Shown in pieces: positions 1 through 8,185 of a stretch of 53,348 nt of DNA. Source of the stretch: Sulfurimonas sp. RIFCSPLOWO2_12_36_12 (GTDB taxonomy: Bacteria; Campylobacterota; Campylobacteria; Campylobacterales; Sulfurimonadaceae); the NCBI GenBank assembly GCA_001829675.1, contig MIBZ01000043.1, positions 20,660 to 74,007 on the forward strand. The letters are read 5' to 3'. A program made the position numbers and the translations under genes. Positions within the stretch are counted from its first letter, which is position 1. Every line of letters begins with the position of its first letter. The notes beneath the pieces are model-generated. The model was not told the DNA's origin, did not search any database, and was given only the letters and a program-made list of their open reading frames with translations.

Positions 1-286
1 CTTCAATTCCGCCCGATTTTTCTATAAGCTCCATAATGCTTCCGACCAATATCGCAAAAGCCAAAGTTTTTAATATCCAAGATTCACTGAGCATAGAGAA
101 AAATAGTTCAAAAGTTGCTATAAAAGATGAAGCTAAAGAGAAGTTGTTTAAAATCAAAACGCCAAGAACTATACCGCTAAAAAGCGACAAAAGCACATTC
201 CGAGTATAGAGTGCCAGAGCAATAGCCAGTAGCGAAGGTGGAAGTGAGAGTGCTGATAGTTCTATGCTAAACCCATCAAAATTCAA
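1..286 (-). CDS. NhaC-type Na+/H+ antiporter, N-terminal fragment
   Basis: An open frame enters from the left edge and reads leftward, so only the first 95 or so residues are present. It encodes a hydrophobic protein beginning about MNFDGFSIELSALSLPPSLL, followed by a segment rich in Leu, Ile and Val with TRNVLLSLFSGIVLG. This resembles the first membrane segments of the NhaC sodium/proton antiporter family. The likely start is a TTG at 284-286 inside the end of the acetyltransferase gene; the nearby ATG at 274-276 is in another frame and stops after four codons. No strong ribosome binding site is visible, so the start is uncertain. The overlap suggests cotranscription with the gene upstream. 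Confidence 0.6.
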   Translation of the reverse strand, partial: MNFDGFSIELSALSLPPSLLAIALALYTRNVLLSLFSGIVLGVLILNNFSLASSFIATFELFFSMLSESWILKTLAFAILVGSIMELIEKSGGIE

Positions 287-899
287 TAGATAATAAAACT
301 AAACCTGCTCTGCCAAAAATCTCTTTATATGGCTCACACTCTTTTTGCTTAATCTCTTTAAAACCAAGCTTTTTATAATAAAGCAATGTCTCAAGCGAGC
401 CTATTTCAACTATTGTCTGTGCTATACGATACCCTTTTAATCTTGCGTTTAGGAGGCTTTTGTGCATAAGCGCTTTTAGAATTCCAACATCCATAAAACC
501 CTCCAGTTCTTCCATATAGTCAAAAACAAGCGTCCTGCTATTTAACGCAAACCCGCAAATTTCCATAAGTCCAAAGTATTCACTCTCTTCACCATTTACG
601 CCAATCTCACTAAGAGATGCTAAAAAAACCTCTTTTGTTACAATTCTAGGCTCATAGCTGGCAAGTGAACCAACACTTTTACCATCAATCTCTGCAATTA
701 AAAAATTACTAAAATGGCAATTTGACTTTGCTGTTGTATTTGTTAATTTTTCTAGATTTTTCAAAATCTCTTCATCACCGGTAGTTTTAAAAATTAAATC
801 GTATATACCGATTTTTTTGTCAGCTCTAGTGCTCTGTAAAATCATTTGTGCTAAAAACGGCGCGTCCGCACTAGTCGCTTTTCTTATATTAATACTCAT
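276..899 (-). CDS. GNAT-family N-acetyltransferase
   Basis: A 207-residue protein with the layout of a GNAT acetyltransferase, which moves an acetyl group from acetyl-CoA to an amine. The N-terminus IRKATSADAPFLAQMIL is the usual first strand and helix. The C-terminal part with YYKKLGFKEIKQKE is the typical last helix and strand (Y-x-K-L-G-F). The middle (about residues 85-125) is longer than in minimal GNATs. The substrate cannot be read from the sequence. The gene overlaps the antiporter start downstream, and its upstream neighbour is divergent. Confidence 0.75.
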   Translation of the reverse strand: MSINIRKATSADAPFLAQMILQSTRADKKIGIYDLIFKTTGDEEILKNLEKLTNTTAKSNCHFSNFLIAEIDGKSVGSLASYEPRIVTKEVFLASLSEIGVNGEESEYFGLMEICGFALNSRTLVFDYMEELEGFMDVGILKALMHKSLLNARLKGYRIAQTIVEIGSLETLLYYKKLGFKEIKQKECEPYKEIFGRAGLVLLSIEF

Positions 900-961
900 A
901 AACCCTTTTCCATCTCTAATAAATTAATCTGTTTCATACTTTAGTAATAGTAACATACTTT

Positions 962-1648
962 ATGGTAAAAAGTTTCTTAATTATTACAATTTGTCAAATG
1001 TTTCTCTGGGCTAATGAACAGATAGTTTTGGTTGTTAGCGATGATTTCAGCTCCAAAAAAGCAGTGCTTAGTTGTTTTGAAGATAACAAAAGAGTTTTTG
1101 ACTCATTTGAAGTAAACATTGGTGAAAATGGACTTGGTTTTGGTTTAGGCAAAATTGAACTTGCACAGAGTGAAACAGAGCCTATAAAACAAGAAGGCGA
1201 CAAAAAAGCACCGATAGGTATATTTACTCTTGATGCAATATTTGGTTATGAAAAAGATTTAAAAATAGAGATGCCTTATCTGTATGCCAATGAAAATCTT
1301 ATCTGCGTAGATGATTCCGACTCACCTTTTTACAATCAAATAATTGAGATGCCATCAGAAAAACCAAATAGTTTTGAGAATATGAGAAGAGATGACGCCC
1401 AATATGAGCTGGGCGTAGTTGTAGGACATAATAAAAATCAAATTAAACAAAGAGGCTCGTGTATATTTTTACATGTGGAAAAATCAGAAGATACCCCTAC
1501 CGCAGGATGTACGGCTATGAGGCTTGAGGATATTAAAAAGATAATCTATTGGCTGGATAAAAACAAAAATCCGATTTTGATACAAGTTACAAAGTCGCAG
1601 CTTAATGAAATCGCAAAGCTTTATCCAAAACTCGGGATACAAGAGTAG
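962..1648 (+). CDS. L,D-transpeptidase family protein (YkuD domain), periplasmic
   Basis: A 228-residue protein with a short signal peptide (residues 1 to about 17, ending LWANEQ). The C-terminal half carries the YkuD catalytic signature: GSCIFLHV with His171, followed by PTAGCTAM with the catalytic Cys183. Enzymes of this family form 3-3 cross-links in peptidoglycan or trim peptide stems. The epsilonproteobacterial shape genes (for example csd6) belong to the same superfamily, so a cell-shape or carboxypeptidase role is possible. It converges on argS with only three bases between the stop codons. No clear Shine-Dalgarno sequence precedes the ATG, and a weak -10-like TAACAT lies five bases upstream of it. 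Confidence 0.8.
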   Translation: MVKSFLIITICQMFLWANEQIVLVVSDDFSSKKAVLSCFEDNKRVFDSFEVNIGENGLGFGLGKIELAQSETEPIKQEGDKKAPIGIFTLDAIFGYEKDLKIEMPYLYANENLICVDDSDSPFYNQIIEMPSEKPNSFENMRRDDAQYELGVVVGHNKNQIKQRGSCIFLHVEKSEDTPTAGCTAMRLEDIKKIIYWLDKNKNPILIQVTKSQLNEIAKLYPKLGIQE

Positions 1649-1651
1649 AAA

Positions 1652-3247
1652 CTACTCCTGCTCTTTGCTCATATAATCTTTTGCAGTAATTCCCATTAGA
1701 GAGAGCCCCGTTTTAAGGGATAATGCAACCAACATCAAAAGTTTTAAAAGTTTTGCTTCATCCTCTGTCCCGATAATTCTACAATCATAATAGAACTTAT
1801 GCAGAGAGCCTGCAAGTGATTTCAAATACTCCGGAAGCTTTTGAACCTGTCTTGTTGAAAATGCATCATCGACTATTTCAGGCAACAAAAGTGCGTCAAA
1901 CATCAAAATATCTGCGTTTTCGTCTAAGTTTTTTAGCGTTGCCGACATAATCTCATCTTCACTCAAATCACTCTTTGAAATGATGGTTTTAATTCTGGCA
2001 TGTGCATACTGGATGTAAAAAATCGGGTTTGAACTATCCTGCTTTTTAAATTCAGCCAAGTCAAACTCAAGTGCAGTATCACTCTTTTTTGAAGCAAAAA
2101 TAAATCTAAGGGCATCAGCACCAATCTCTTCAACAATGTCGCTCATAAGTATTACATTGCCCGCTCGTTTGCTCATTTTATACGGTTCGCCGTCTTTTAA
2201 AAGACTTACCATTTGAGAGAGTAAAACTTCAAGCTTAGAGCTGCTATAACCTAAAAACTCTACCGCAGCTTTTACTCTTGCGATATATCCGTGATGATCC
2301 GCACCCCAGATGTTTATGTACTGGTTATACCCTCGTTCAAATTTTTGGTTGTGATAGACTATATCGCCGGCTAAATAAGTCGGGCGTCCATCTTCGCGAA
2401 CAACAACCCTATCCGCGTCATCGCCTTTTAGGGATGATGCTATAAACAGTTTTTCTTCCTTTTTATAGATCCCATCGCCCATTTTTGCCATAACTCTGTC
2501 CCAATCGTCATAGAGAGATGACTCATAAACAAAAGTATCAAAGAAAATATTTGTGTCTGCCAAATCTTTTTTGATAATCTCCATAACACCGTCTTTAGCC
2601 CAGAGTGCAAGCTCTTTTTGGCGGGATTCATCACTTAAAATCTCTATGCCAAACTTCTCTACGGCTTTTTGCGCCAAAGGTTCGAGATATTCGCCACGAT
2701 AGTAACTCTGTGGATACTCAACACTCTCTTTGAGTATATTTTCACGCCCGTAAAGCTGCAAAGAGAGACCAAGCAAATCTATCTGATTTCCGGCATCATT
2801 TACATAATACTCAGCCGTTATATCGTAACCCAAATGTTTTGCAAGTCTATATAAAGTATCCCCGTAAACAGCGCCTCGAGCATGTCCGATATGCAGCGGT
2901 CCCGTTGGATTTGCACTGACAAATTCTAAAAGAATTTTTTCTTTTTTCTCCTGTTTTGCAAACTCATTTTGATTTTCCAATGCCCAAGTTGCATACTCAT
3001 TTAAAAAATTTTCACTTAGTTTAAAATTTAGATAGCCTTTTACGGGATCTACACTGCTAAATATATCAGATTCATTAAATGAAGAGGCAAGCTCATCGGC
3101 AATTTTCATAGGAGACTCTTTGAGCTCTTTTGCCAAAGAGAAAGCAATTGGGGTTGCAAAGTGGCCAAAAGAGCGATCTCTTGGCTTTTCTAAAACAACT
3201 TCACGACCAAACTTTTCGCGCAAAAGCGCCGATACTCGTTGTTTCAA
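1652..3247 (-). CDS. argS: Arginyl-tRNA synthetase
   Basis: A 531-residue class I aminoacyl-tRNA synthetase that charges tRNA-Arg. The HIGH motif is at residues 119-122 (GPLHIGHARGAVYGD) and the KMSK loop is near residue 360 (YKMSKRAGNV). An N-terminal Add-1-type domain (SFGHFATPIAFSLAK) and the C-terminal DALR anticodon-binding domain (QYAHARIKTI, then HKFYYDCRI) are both present. Length is normal for epsilonproteobacteria. It follows tatA by three bases, so the two are cotranscribed. The order gmk-tatA-argS matches the arrangement I know from Campylobacter. Confidence 0.97.
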   Translation of the reverse strand: MKQRVSALLREKFGREVVLEKPRDRSFGHFATPIAFSLAKELKESPMKIADELASSFNESDIFSSVDPVKGYLNFKLSENFLNEYATWALENQNEFAKQEKKEKILLEFVSANPTGPLHIGHARGAVYGDTLYRLAKHLGYDITAEYYVNDAGNQIDLLGLSLQLYGRENILKESVEYPQSYYRGEYLEPLAQKAVEKFGIEILSDESRQKELALWAKDGVMEIIKKDLADTNIFFDTFVYESSLYDDWDRVMAKMGDGIYKKEEKLFIASSLKGDDADRVVVREDGRPTYLAGDIVYHNQKFERGYNQYINIWGADHHGYIARVKAAVEFLGYSSSKLEVLLSQMVSLLKDGEPYKMSKRAGNVILMSDIVEEIGADALRFIFASKKSDTALEFDLAEFKKQDSSNPIFYIQYAHARIKTIISKSDLSEDEIMSATLKNLDENADILMFDALLLPEIVDDAFSTRQVQKLPEYLKSLAGSLHKFYYDCRIIGTEDEAKLLKLLMLVALSLKTGLSLMGITAKDYMSKEQE

Positions 3248-3250
3248 ATG

Positions 3251-3499
3251 TTATGCTTGTTGTGTAGTTTTTGGAGATTCTTTAGAAGCTATGTCTTTAT
3301 CAGCTTCTACTTTTTTAGGAGCATCTGTTTGAGCAGTTTTTACATCTGAGGCTTCTGCGTCATCATTCTTCATCTCTTTTTTAAAGTTTTTAATACCTTG
3401 TCCTAAGCCCTTAGCTAAATCAGGTATTTTTTTCGCACCAAACAATAAAACAATAATTCCAAAAATTAATATTAACTCCATCCCGCTAGGCATACTCAT
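3251..3499 (-). CDS. tatA: Sec-independent protein translocase TatA
   Basis: An 82-residue Tat translocase subunit that forms the pore for folded twin-arginine substrates. A single N-terminal membrane helix (MELILIFGIIVLLFGAKKIP) is followed by the amphipathic helix DLAKGLGQGIKNFKKEM with the conserved Phe-Gly hinge, then a charged, unstructured tail. The ATG at 3499 has an AGAGGA-type ribosome site about ten bases upstream; Met3 or Met7 are alternatives. Its own promoter appears to lie in the 93-base gap after gmk. It is cotranscribed with argS. Confidence 0.93.
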   Translation of the reverse strand: MSMPSGMELILIFGIIVLLFGAKKIPDLAKGLGQGIKNFKKEMKNDDAEASDVKTAQTDAPKKVEADKDIASKESPKTTQQA

Positions 3500-3536
3500 T
3501 ATCTTGTTCCTCTTTTTTTTTAAATTAAAGTCAGAA

Positions 3537-3542
3537 ATTATA
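3537..3542 (-). promoter_or_regulatory. Candidate promoter of tatA-argS (-10 TATAAT)
   Basis: A perfect TATAAT on the minus strand lies about 38 bases before the tatA start, in the gap after gmk. A 13-base palindrome (AGCTAAATTAGCT, 3542-3554) abuts and slightly overlaps it on the upstream side, where a regulator could bind. No -35 box is evident, as is common for the vegetative promoters of this group. Confidence 0.5.
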
Positions 3543-3592
3543 GCTAAATTAGCTGTAACTTCTCTTATGATAACTATTTTATTATCTTATTG

Positions 3593-4213
3593 CTATATAT
3601 CTTCCCAGCTTATGACAAAATCATTTATTTCATTGCCCGGGATTTTAACTCTTGCTGCATTCGCAATAATTTTAAGCACGATTGCAGCTTCATCAAGATT
3701 ATCGTTTACAATAAGAAAATCATATTCACTGATTCTTTGAATCTCTCTTTTTGCCATATCCACGCGGCGTTCAATCACCTCTTGCGTGTCTGTTGAACGG
3801 AGTTCCAATCTTCTTTTGAGCTCCGAGAGGGTAGGCGGAGAGATAAATACCGAAGTGGTAATATCGCCGAGTCTATTTACGATAGTGGCATTTCCCTGCA
3901 CATCTATATCAAATATAACTAATTTACCCGCCTTTAGTGCCTCTTTTACCGGCTTTATAGATGTTCCGTAATAGTTGCCATGGACAACGGCATACTCTAA
4001 GAAAAGCTCCTCTTCCACATCTTTTTTGAACTCATCCTCATCTACAAAATGGTAATGGACACCGTCTATCTCACCATCCCTAATAGGACGGGTTGTGGTT
4101 GAAATAGAGAAGTAACACTCGCCGATATCATTGATTATTTTATTTAGCAAAGAGCTTTTTCCGGCTCCGCTAGGACCTGAAAGAACTAAAATTGCTCCAC
4201 TTTTATGATTCAC
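3593..4213 (-). CDS. gmk: Guanylate kinase
   Basis: A 206-residue enzyme that phosphorylates GMP to GDP with ATP. The P-loop is SGPSGAGKSSLL near residues 12-23. The GMP-binding region contains STTTRPIRDGEIDGVHYHFV, and the lid has RRLELRSTDTQEVIERR. Length and motifs are standard. The stop and start with the upstream acidic-protein gene overlap by one base, so translation is probably coupled. Confidence 0.96.
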   Translation of the reverse strand: MNHKSGAILVLSGPSGAGKSSLLNKIINDIGECYFSISTTTRPIRDGEIDGVHYHFVDEDEFKKDVEEELFLEYAVVHGNYYGTSIKPVKEALKAGKLVIFDIDVQGNATIVNRLGDITTSVFISPPTLSELKRRLELRSTDTQEVIERRVDMAKREIQRISEYDFLIVNDNLDEAAIVLKIIANAARVKIPGNEINDFVISWEDI

Positions 4214-5376
4214 TATTTGTCACCGAGAGTTATATTTATACTTATTTTCATACCTTTTAATGAAGCGACAACATCCTCGCTTGATAAAGCTTTTAGCAAT
4301 TTCTTAAGCGCTTCAACACCTTTATCGCCATCTTTATCTATGCTATCTTCATCGATTGATAAATCCTCTTCAAACTCTTCAACTTTTCGAGAATCCTCAT
4401 CAAGAGTTTCATCAAACTCTTCCTCGTTTACCTCTTCGCCGATTGCAAGTTTTAAATCTCTGCTGCTCAAAGAATCAATGTTAAATAAAAGGTCTTGATC
4501 TACTTCTGTTTGTAAATCTTCATCGCTTAAGGCTTGTACTGCACTCTCGATTTGAGATTCAAGATCTTCAAACTCTTCTGCTGCTTCTTGCGGCTCTAAA
4601 TCTTCTTCAAGCTCTTTATTTTCTTCAACTTCTTCAACTTCTTCAGCTTCTTCAACTTCTTCAACTTCTTCAAGTTCTAAGTCACTATCATCAAGTTCTA
4701 AACCTTCAACTTCTTCTGCTTTTTCAGAAATTACTTCTTCATCTTCTACAAAATCTTCAAGTTCTAAGTCGCTATCATCAAATCCCAAATCTTCTTCCAA
4801 TTCAGTCTCTTCTAAAAGGTTCTGTACTTCTTGGAGCTCATCTTTATCTAAAACACCATCCATTGCAGTATCGTGCTCTGAATTTTCGAATTCTACATCT
4901 TCATCAAGTTTTTCATCCAAATCATCGAGCTCGTCAAGCTCATCTAAGCCGTCAAGTTCGTCTAAATCTAAATCCAGCTCTTCATCAAGTTCTTCTAAGT
5001 TATCAAAAGATTCAAATTTGTCATGGGTCTCATCAATCTTCTCAAGTTCAATTGTCTCCGTCATTTTTCCTAAAGATATCAACATATCAACTAAATCAGT
5101 AGGCAAAAATGGCTTTTTAAGAGTTTTAGTAAACTCTTCTGCAAAATCAGCCTCTTTAGAGCATATATACAGGGATTTATTAAACTTTATCTTAGAATTT
5201 ATCTCTTGCATAACACCCTCGCCGTAAAGCGCATCATCAACAATCAATAAATCATAACTCTTAGGCTCTATCGCTTCTACACTATCTGCTATGCTTAACT
5301 CATCTGAAGTCTTTTGCGCACTTAAAGTTACTAATTTATTAACTACCGGATTATTGTTTAAAAGTAATATTTTCAT
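4213..5376 (-). CDS. Very acidic protein with an N-terminal pseudo-receiver domain
   Basis: A protein of 387 residues if started at the second Met (5376), which has AAGGGAAA just upstream; the earlier ATG at 5406 lacks a ribosome site. Residues 1 to about 105 look like a degenerate response-regulator receiver. LLLNNNPVV replaces the acidic pair by Asn, YDLLIVDD holds the usual phospho-acceptor strand, and KKPFLPTDLVDML resembles the conserved Lys end. From about residue 115 to 340 the chain is dominated by Glu, Asp and Leu (LDELDELDDLDE and similar), followed by a short ordered end. An acidic protein occupies the same place between fliR and gmk in Campylobacter. The function is unknown; a structural or flagellum-linked role is only suggested by position. 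Confidence 0.85.
   Translation of the reverse strand: MKILLLNNNPVVNKLVTLSAQKTSDELSIADSVEAIEPKSYDLLIVDDALYGEGVMQEINSKIKFNKSLYICSKEADFAEEFTKTLKKPFLPTDLVDMLISLGKMTETIELEKIDETHDKFESFDNLEELDEELDLDLDELDGLDELDELDDLDEKLDEDVEFENSEHDTAMDGVLDKDELQEVQNLLEETELEEDLGFDDSDLELEDFVEDEEVISEKAEEVEGLELDDSDLELEEVEEVEEAEEVEEVEENKELEEDLEPQEAAEEFEDLESQIESAVQALSDEDLQTEVDQDLLFNIDSLSSRDLKLAIGEEVNEEEFDETLDEDSRKVEEFEEDLSIDEDSIDKDGDKGVEALKKLLKALSSEDVVASLKGMKISINITLGDK
4621..4674. repeat. Tandem 9-base repeat inside the acidic-protein gene
   Basis: Six consecutive copies of a 9-base unit, TTCTTCAAC on the plus strand with two variant copies, encode a Val-Glu-Glu run on the minus strand. Because the unit is a multiple of three, copy-number change would alter length without shifting the frame. 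Confidence 0.9.
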
Positions 5377-5423
5377 TACGCTTTCCCTTGGAGGCTCTTT
5401 TGACATTATTGTATCAAAAAAAA

Positions 5424-6188
5424 CTAAAAAAACATCTCTAAAAAATTAAAAGCTTGTAGCATTTGGTCTTTTAAAATCAACATTATTGCGGTAAATGTCG
5501 CAATAAGTATGGCAAAAGAAACTATGATTTTTATAGGAAAACCAATGACCAAAAGATTGAACTGAGGCATTGTTTTCATAAGCATTCCAAATATAATATC
5601 TGCCAACCACGAGAGTGCCGTAATTGGAAATGCAATCATAAAACCAACCATAAACATGTTTGACATAGCTTTGATTATATAATTAAAAAGATTTTCACTC
5701 ATTATAAAACCGCCAAGCGGAATATTTTTCAATGAGCCGTCAATAAATAACAACATCCAATGATGCATATCTATTGTGAAAATAACCATTAGAGCCATAA
5801 GGGATAAAAACTGAGAGATAATCGGCATTGAAATACCGTTTTGCGGGTCTATTGCGCTAGCCATTGAAAAACCCATCATAAATGATATCTGCCCGCCGGC
5901 AAATGTTATAACATTAAATGAAATTTGCAATATTGTTCCTATTGCCAAACCAAAGAAAAGTTCACTCAAAATTGCCAAAACTATGCTTGGAACCGTAATC
6001 GGTATTGCTAAAGGAGGCATTGAGGAGTAGAAAACTATTGTAAAAAAGAATGCCATTGAAGCTTTTGTGGTAGCAGGAATACTATTATGAGAAAATATAG
6101 GTACAGCCATAAACAGCGCGCCAAATCTGAAAAAAAGAAGAATAAAACCTACTATATAAGTATCGCTAAAGACTTCTACCCAGCCCAT
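5424..6188 (-). CDS. fliR: Flagellar biosynthesis protein FliR
   Basis: A 254-residue inner-membrane protein of the flagellar type III export gate (FliPQR). About six hydrophobic segments are visible, including GFILLFFRFGALFMAVPIF at the start and LLVIGFPIKIIVSFAILIA near the end, which are typical of FliR. Length matches the family. It lies between the ABC ATPase and the acidic protein in a conserved order. It is the only flagellar export gene in this block; pflA, another motility gene, is far away at 29.5-31.9 kb. Confidence 0.95.
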   Translation of the reverse strand: MGWVEVFSDTYIVGFILLFFRFGALFMAVPIFSHNSIPATTKASMAFFFTIVFYSSMPPLAIPITVPSIVLAILSELFFGLAIGTILQISFNVITFAGGQISFMMGFSMASAIDPQNGISMPIISQFLSLMALMVIFTIDMHHWMLLFIDGSLKNIPLGGFIMSENLFNYIIKAMSNMFMVGFMIAFPITALSWLADIIFGMLMKTMPQFNLLVIGFPIKIIVSFAILIATFTAIMLILKDQMLQAFNFLEMFF

Positions 6189-6213
6189 TTTTAAATCTCA
6201 CATAACCTAAACA

Positions 6214-6858
6214 TCACTTTAATACCTTTAACTCTTTGTTTATAAGTTTATAAACTTTGTGACATTTGTAAGCAAGTTCTTCATCGTGAGTTACTAAAAT
6301 CATACCTGCACTATGTTTAGCAATATATTCAAAAAAGATATCCATAACTTCATTTGCGGTTAATTTGTCTAAATTGCCTGTCGGTTCATCGACAAAAAGC
6401 AGACGAGGCTGCTTTGTCAACACTCTTGCGATTGAGACTCTCTGCTGTTGTCCGCCTGAAAGCTCTGTTACTTTTTGATTTACTGCTTCATCAATTTTCA
6501 ATCTTTTTAAAAGATTTTCGTCAATATCTTGGTTTGAAAGAATTGCGGCAACTTCAAGATTTTCAAGGCAGGTAAAACCTTTAAAAAGATAGTGTGATTG
6601 AAAAACAAGCCCAATTTCATCTCTTTTTATCTGTGACAATCTTTTTTTACTCATACCCGATACATCTTCACCAAAAATAGATACAGATCCTTCATCCGGT
6701 TTCAAAAGTGTTGATAGGATATTAAGAAGGGTAGATTTTCCGCTTCCGCTTACTCCAATAATTGCAATGGACTCTCCCTCGTTTAAATCAAGAGATACAT
6801 CGGAGAAGAGTTCATAATCGAAGGTATGTGCTAAATTTTTTGCAGATAATAAATTCAT
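6214..6858 (-). CDS. ABC transporter ATP-binding protein, LolD/FtsE-like
   Basis: A 214-residue nucleotide-binding subunit. The Walker A motif is GVSGSGKS (35-42), the signature is ELSGGQQQR, and Walker B is LLFVDEPTGNLD, followed by the His switch in ILVTHDEEL. The short length and GNLDKLTAN match the LolD/MacB/FtsE group, which drives lipoprotein release or similar mechanical transport. No permease gene is adjacent, so its partner must be encoded elsewhere. The same kind of ATPase precedes fliR in Campylobacter. Confidence 0.88.
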   Translation of the reverse strand: MNLLSAKNLAHTFDYELFSDVSLDLNEGESIAIIGVSGSGKSTLLNILSTLLKPDEGSVSIFGEDVSGMSKKRLSQIKRDEIGLVFQSHYLFKGFTCLENLEVAAILSNQDIDENLLKRLKIDEAVNQKVTELSGGQQQRVSIARVLTKQPRLLFVDEPTGNLDKLTANEVMDIFFEYIAKHSAGMILVTHDEELAYKCHKVYKLINKELKVLK

Positions 6859-6876
6859 AAGAAGATTATAGCCAAT

Positions 6877-8073
6877 TTAATTACAAAATATCTTTTTGCA
6901 CCCTCTTCGTGAACGCATATCCAATTTTTTTGCGTAAATTTTCTCAACAAACTTTTTCATTATATACGCAAAATAGCCGCTGAAATAGATGCCAAATATT
7001 TTGGATACGGCATAGCCTCTTCCAAGTGCTATCAGCACTCCGCGAGATTTTATTTTGTGTTCTGTCAAAGGCTTGTTTGCTATAAGGCTTGTTATGTTTT
7101 TTGCACATATTTCAGCCATTTGCTCTGCCGTGTCAGCAGTAGGAGCTATCACTTTGCCATTATTGTATACGGTTGTGCAATCACCGATGGCAAAAACATC
7201 ATTGTAATTTTGTACCTGCAAATAGTTATTTGAAACAATATATTCCTTTTCATTTTTATCTAATGCAAGGCTGTAAACCAAGCCATTTGGCTCTATACCG
7301 CCAGCATATATCATAAAATCCATTTGTAGTATTTCGCCACCGCTTAGTTTAACGCTGTTGTGTGTTACCTCAGCAACTTTCCTTTGGTTTTTTACAACTA
7401 TTTCCAGCTCTTTTAACCTTTTTTCTGTTTTCTCTACAAGCTCTTTATCAAGCCCGTAAAGAACATGTTCACCGGCATTTATTAAAACAATATTTAATTT
7501 TCTGCATATAAAGTTATTTTTACGATAAAACTCTCTTGAAAATGATGCCATTTGTGCTGCAATTTCAACACCGCTAAGCCCTGCACCTGCAACGATAATG
7601 TTCATAGGCGTACAGCTTGCACCGCTCTCTTCAACTCTGTTAAAAAGCGACATCTCAAATTTTTGCTTAAAGTACATGGCACGATGCAGTGCTTTTATAC
7701 CATGAGCATGTATGCGAAGTCCGACAACATCAGCCATAAATTTTGTGCGGGCTCCAACTGCAATTACAAGATAGGCGTAGTTGTATCTTTGTACAGATGT
7801 AATTATTTTTTTGTTTTTAAAATCAATATTATTGACTTCTTGTTTTATAAATGTGACATTGCCATCAAATCCTGAACAAAAAGTAAAAAGATCAACCGTT
7901 ACTTGTGCAAAATCTTCTTCATTTGCTATTAAATCATAAACATCCGTTTGCATAAAATGGTATGGATTTTTATCAAAAAGTATTATCTCATTTTGAGGAT
8001 TTTTTGCTAATTTTTCAACTGTTCTAAGACCTGCATATCCTCCGCCTATAACAACGATTTTATTTTTGCTCAA
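6877..8073 (-). CDS. Type II NADH dehydrogenase-like FAD oxidoreductase
   Basis: A 398-residue flavoprotein of the NDH-2/sulfide:quinone oxidoreductase superfamily, probably passing electrons from NAD(P)H to quinone at the membrane surface. The FAD dinucleotide fold is KIVVIGGGYAGL, the NAD-binding fold is NIIVAGAGLSGVEIA, and the second FAD motif is DVFAIGDCT. The sulfide:quinone cysteine pattern is not obvious, so NDH-2 is preferred. The basic, amphipathic C-terminus could attach to the membrane. The start is a TTG at 8073 with AAGGG about nine bases upstream. It has its own promoter (8115-8120) and separates tsf from the conserved ABC-fliR block. Confidence 0.8.
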   Translation of the reverse strand: MSKNKIVVIGGGYAGLRTVEKLAKNPQNEIILFDKNPYHFMQTDVYDLIANEEDFAQVTVDLFTFCSGFDGNVTFIKQEVNNIDFKNKKIITSVQRYNYAYLVIAVGARTKFMADVVGLRIHAHGIKALHRAMYFKQKFEMSLFNRVEESGASCTPMNIIVAGAGLSGVEIAAQMASFSREFYRKNNFICRKLNIVLINAGEHVLYGLDKELVEKTEKRLKELEIVVKNQRKVAEVTHNSVKLSGGEILQMDFMIYAGGIEPNGLVYSLALDKNEKEYIVSNNYLQVQNYNDVFAIGDCTTVYNNGKVIAPTADTAEQMAEICAKNITSLIANKPLTEHKIKSRGVLIALGRGYAVSKIFGIYFSGYFAYIMKKFVEKIYAKKLDMRSRRGCKKIFCN

Positions 8074-8114
8074 TATCGACCCTTAGTTTGCCATCATGTG
8101 GTTTATTTGGAAAA

Positions 8115-8120
8115 ATTATA
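8115..8120 (-). promoter_or_regulatory. Candidate promoter of the NDH-2-like gene (-10 TATAAT)
   Basis: A perfect TATAAT within TGATATAATTTTT lies about 45 bases before the TTG start at 8073. It would give a leader of roughly 35 bases for the NDH-2-like gene and the genes downstream of it. Confidence 0.55.
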
Positions 8121-8163
8121 TCATTTTTGAATTGGATTAGTGTAAAGAGGTGTAAAATGGAGT

Positions 8164-8185
8164 GGTTAAGGAAAAATCCTTAACC
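8164..8185 (-). terminator. Hairpin at the end of tsf
   Basis: A perfect 9-base-pair inverted repeat, GGTTAAGGA and TCCTTAACC with a 4-base loop, overlaps the tsf stop codon. The U-run after it is weak, so it may act as a partial terminator or protect the 3' end of the rpsB-tsf message. Confidence 0.5.

Noticed and set aside
4213..5376. Short repeats in the acidic gene as a CRISPR array
   Set aside because: The repeats are contiguous, 9 bases long, without spacers, and lie inside an open coding frame.
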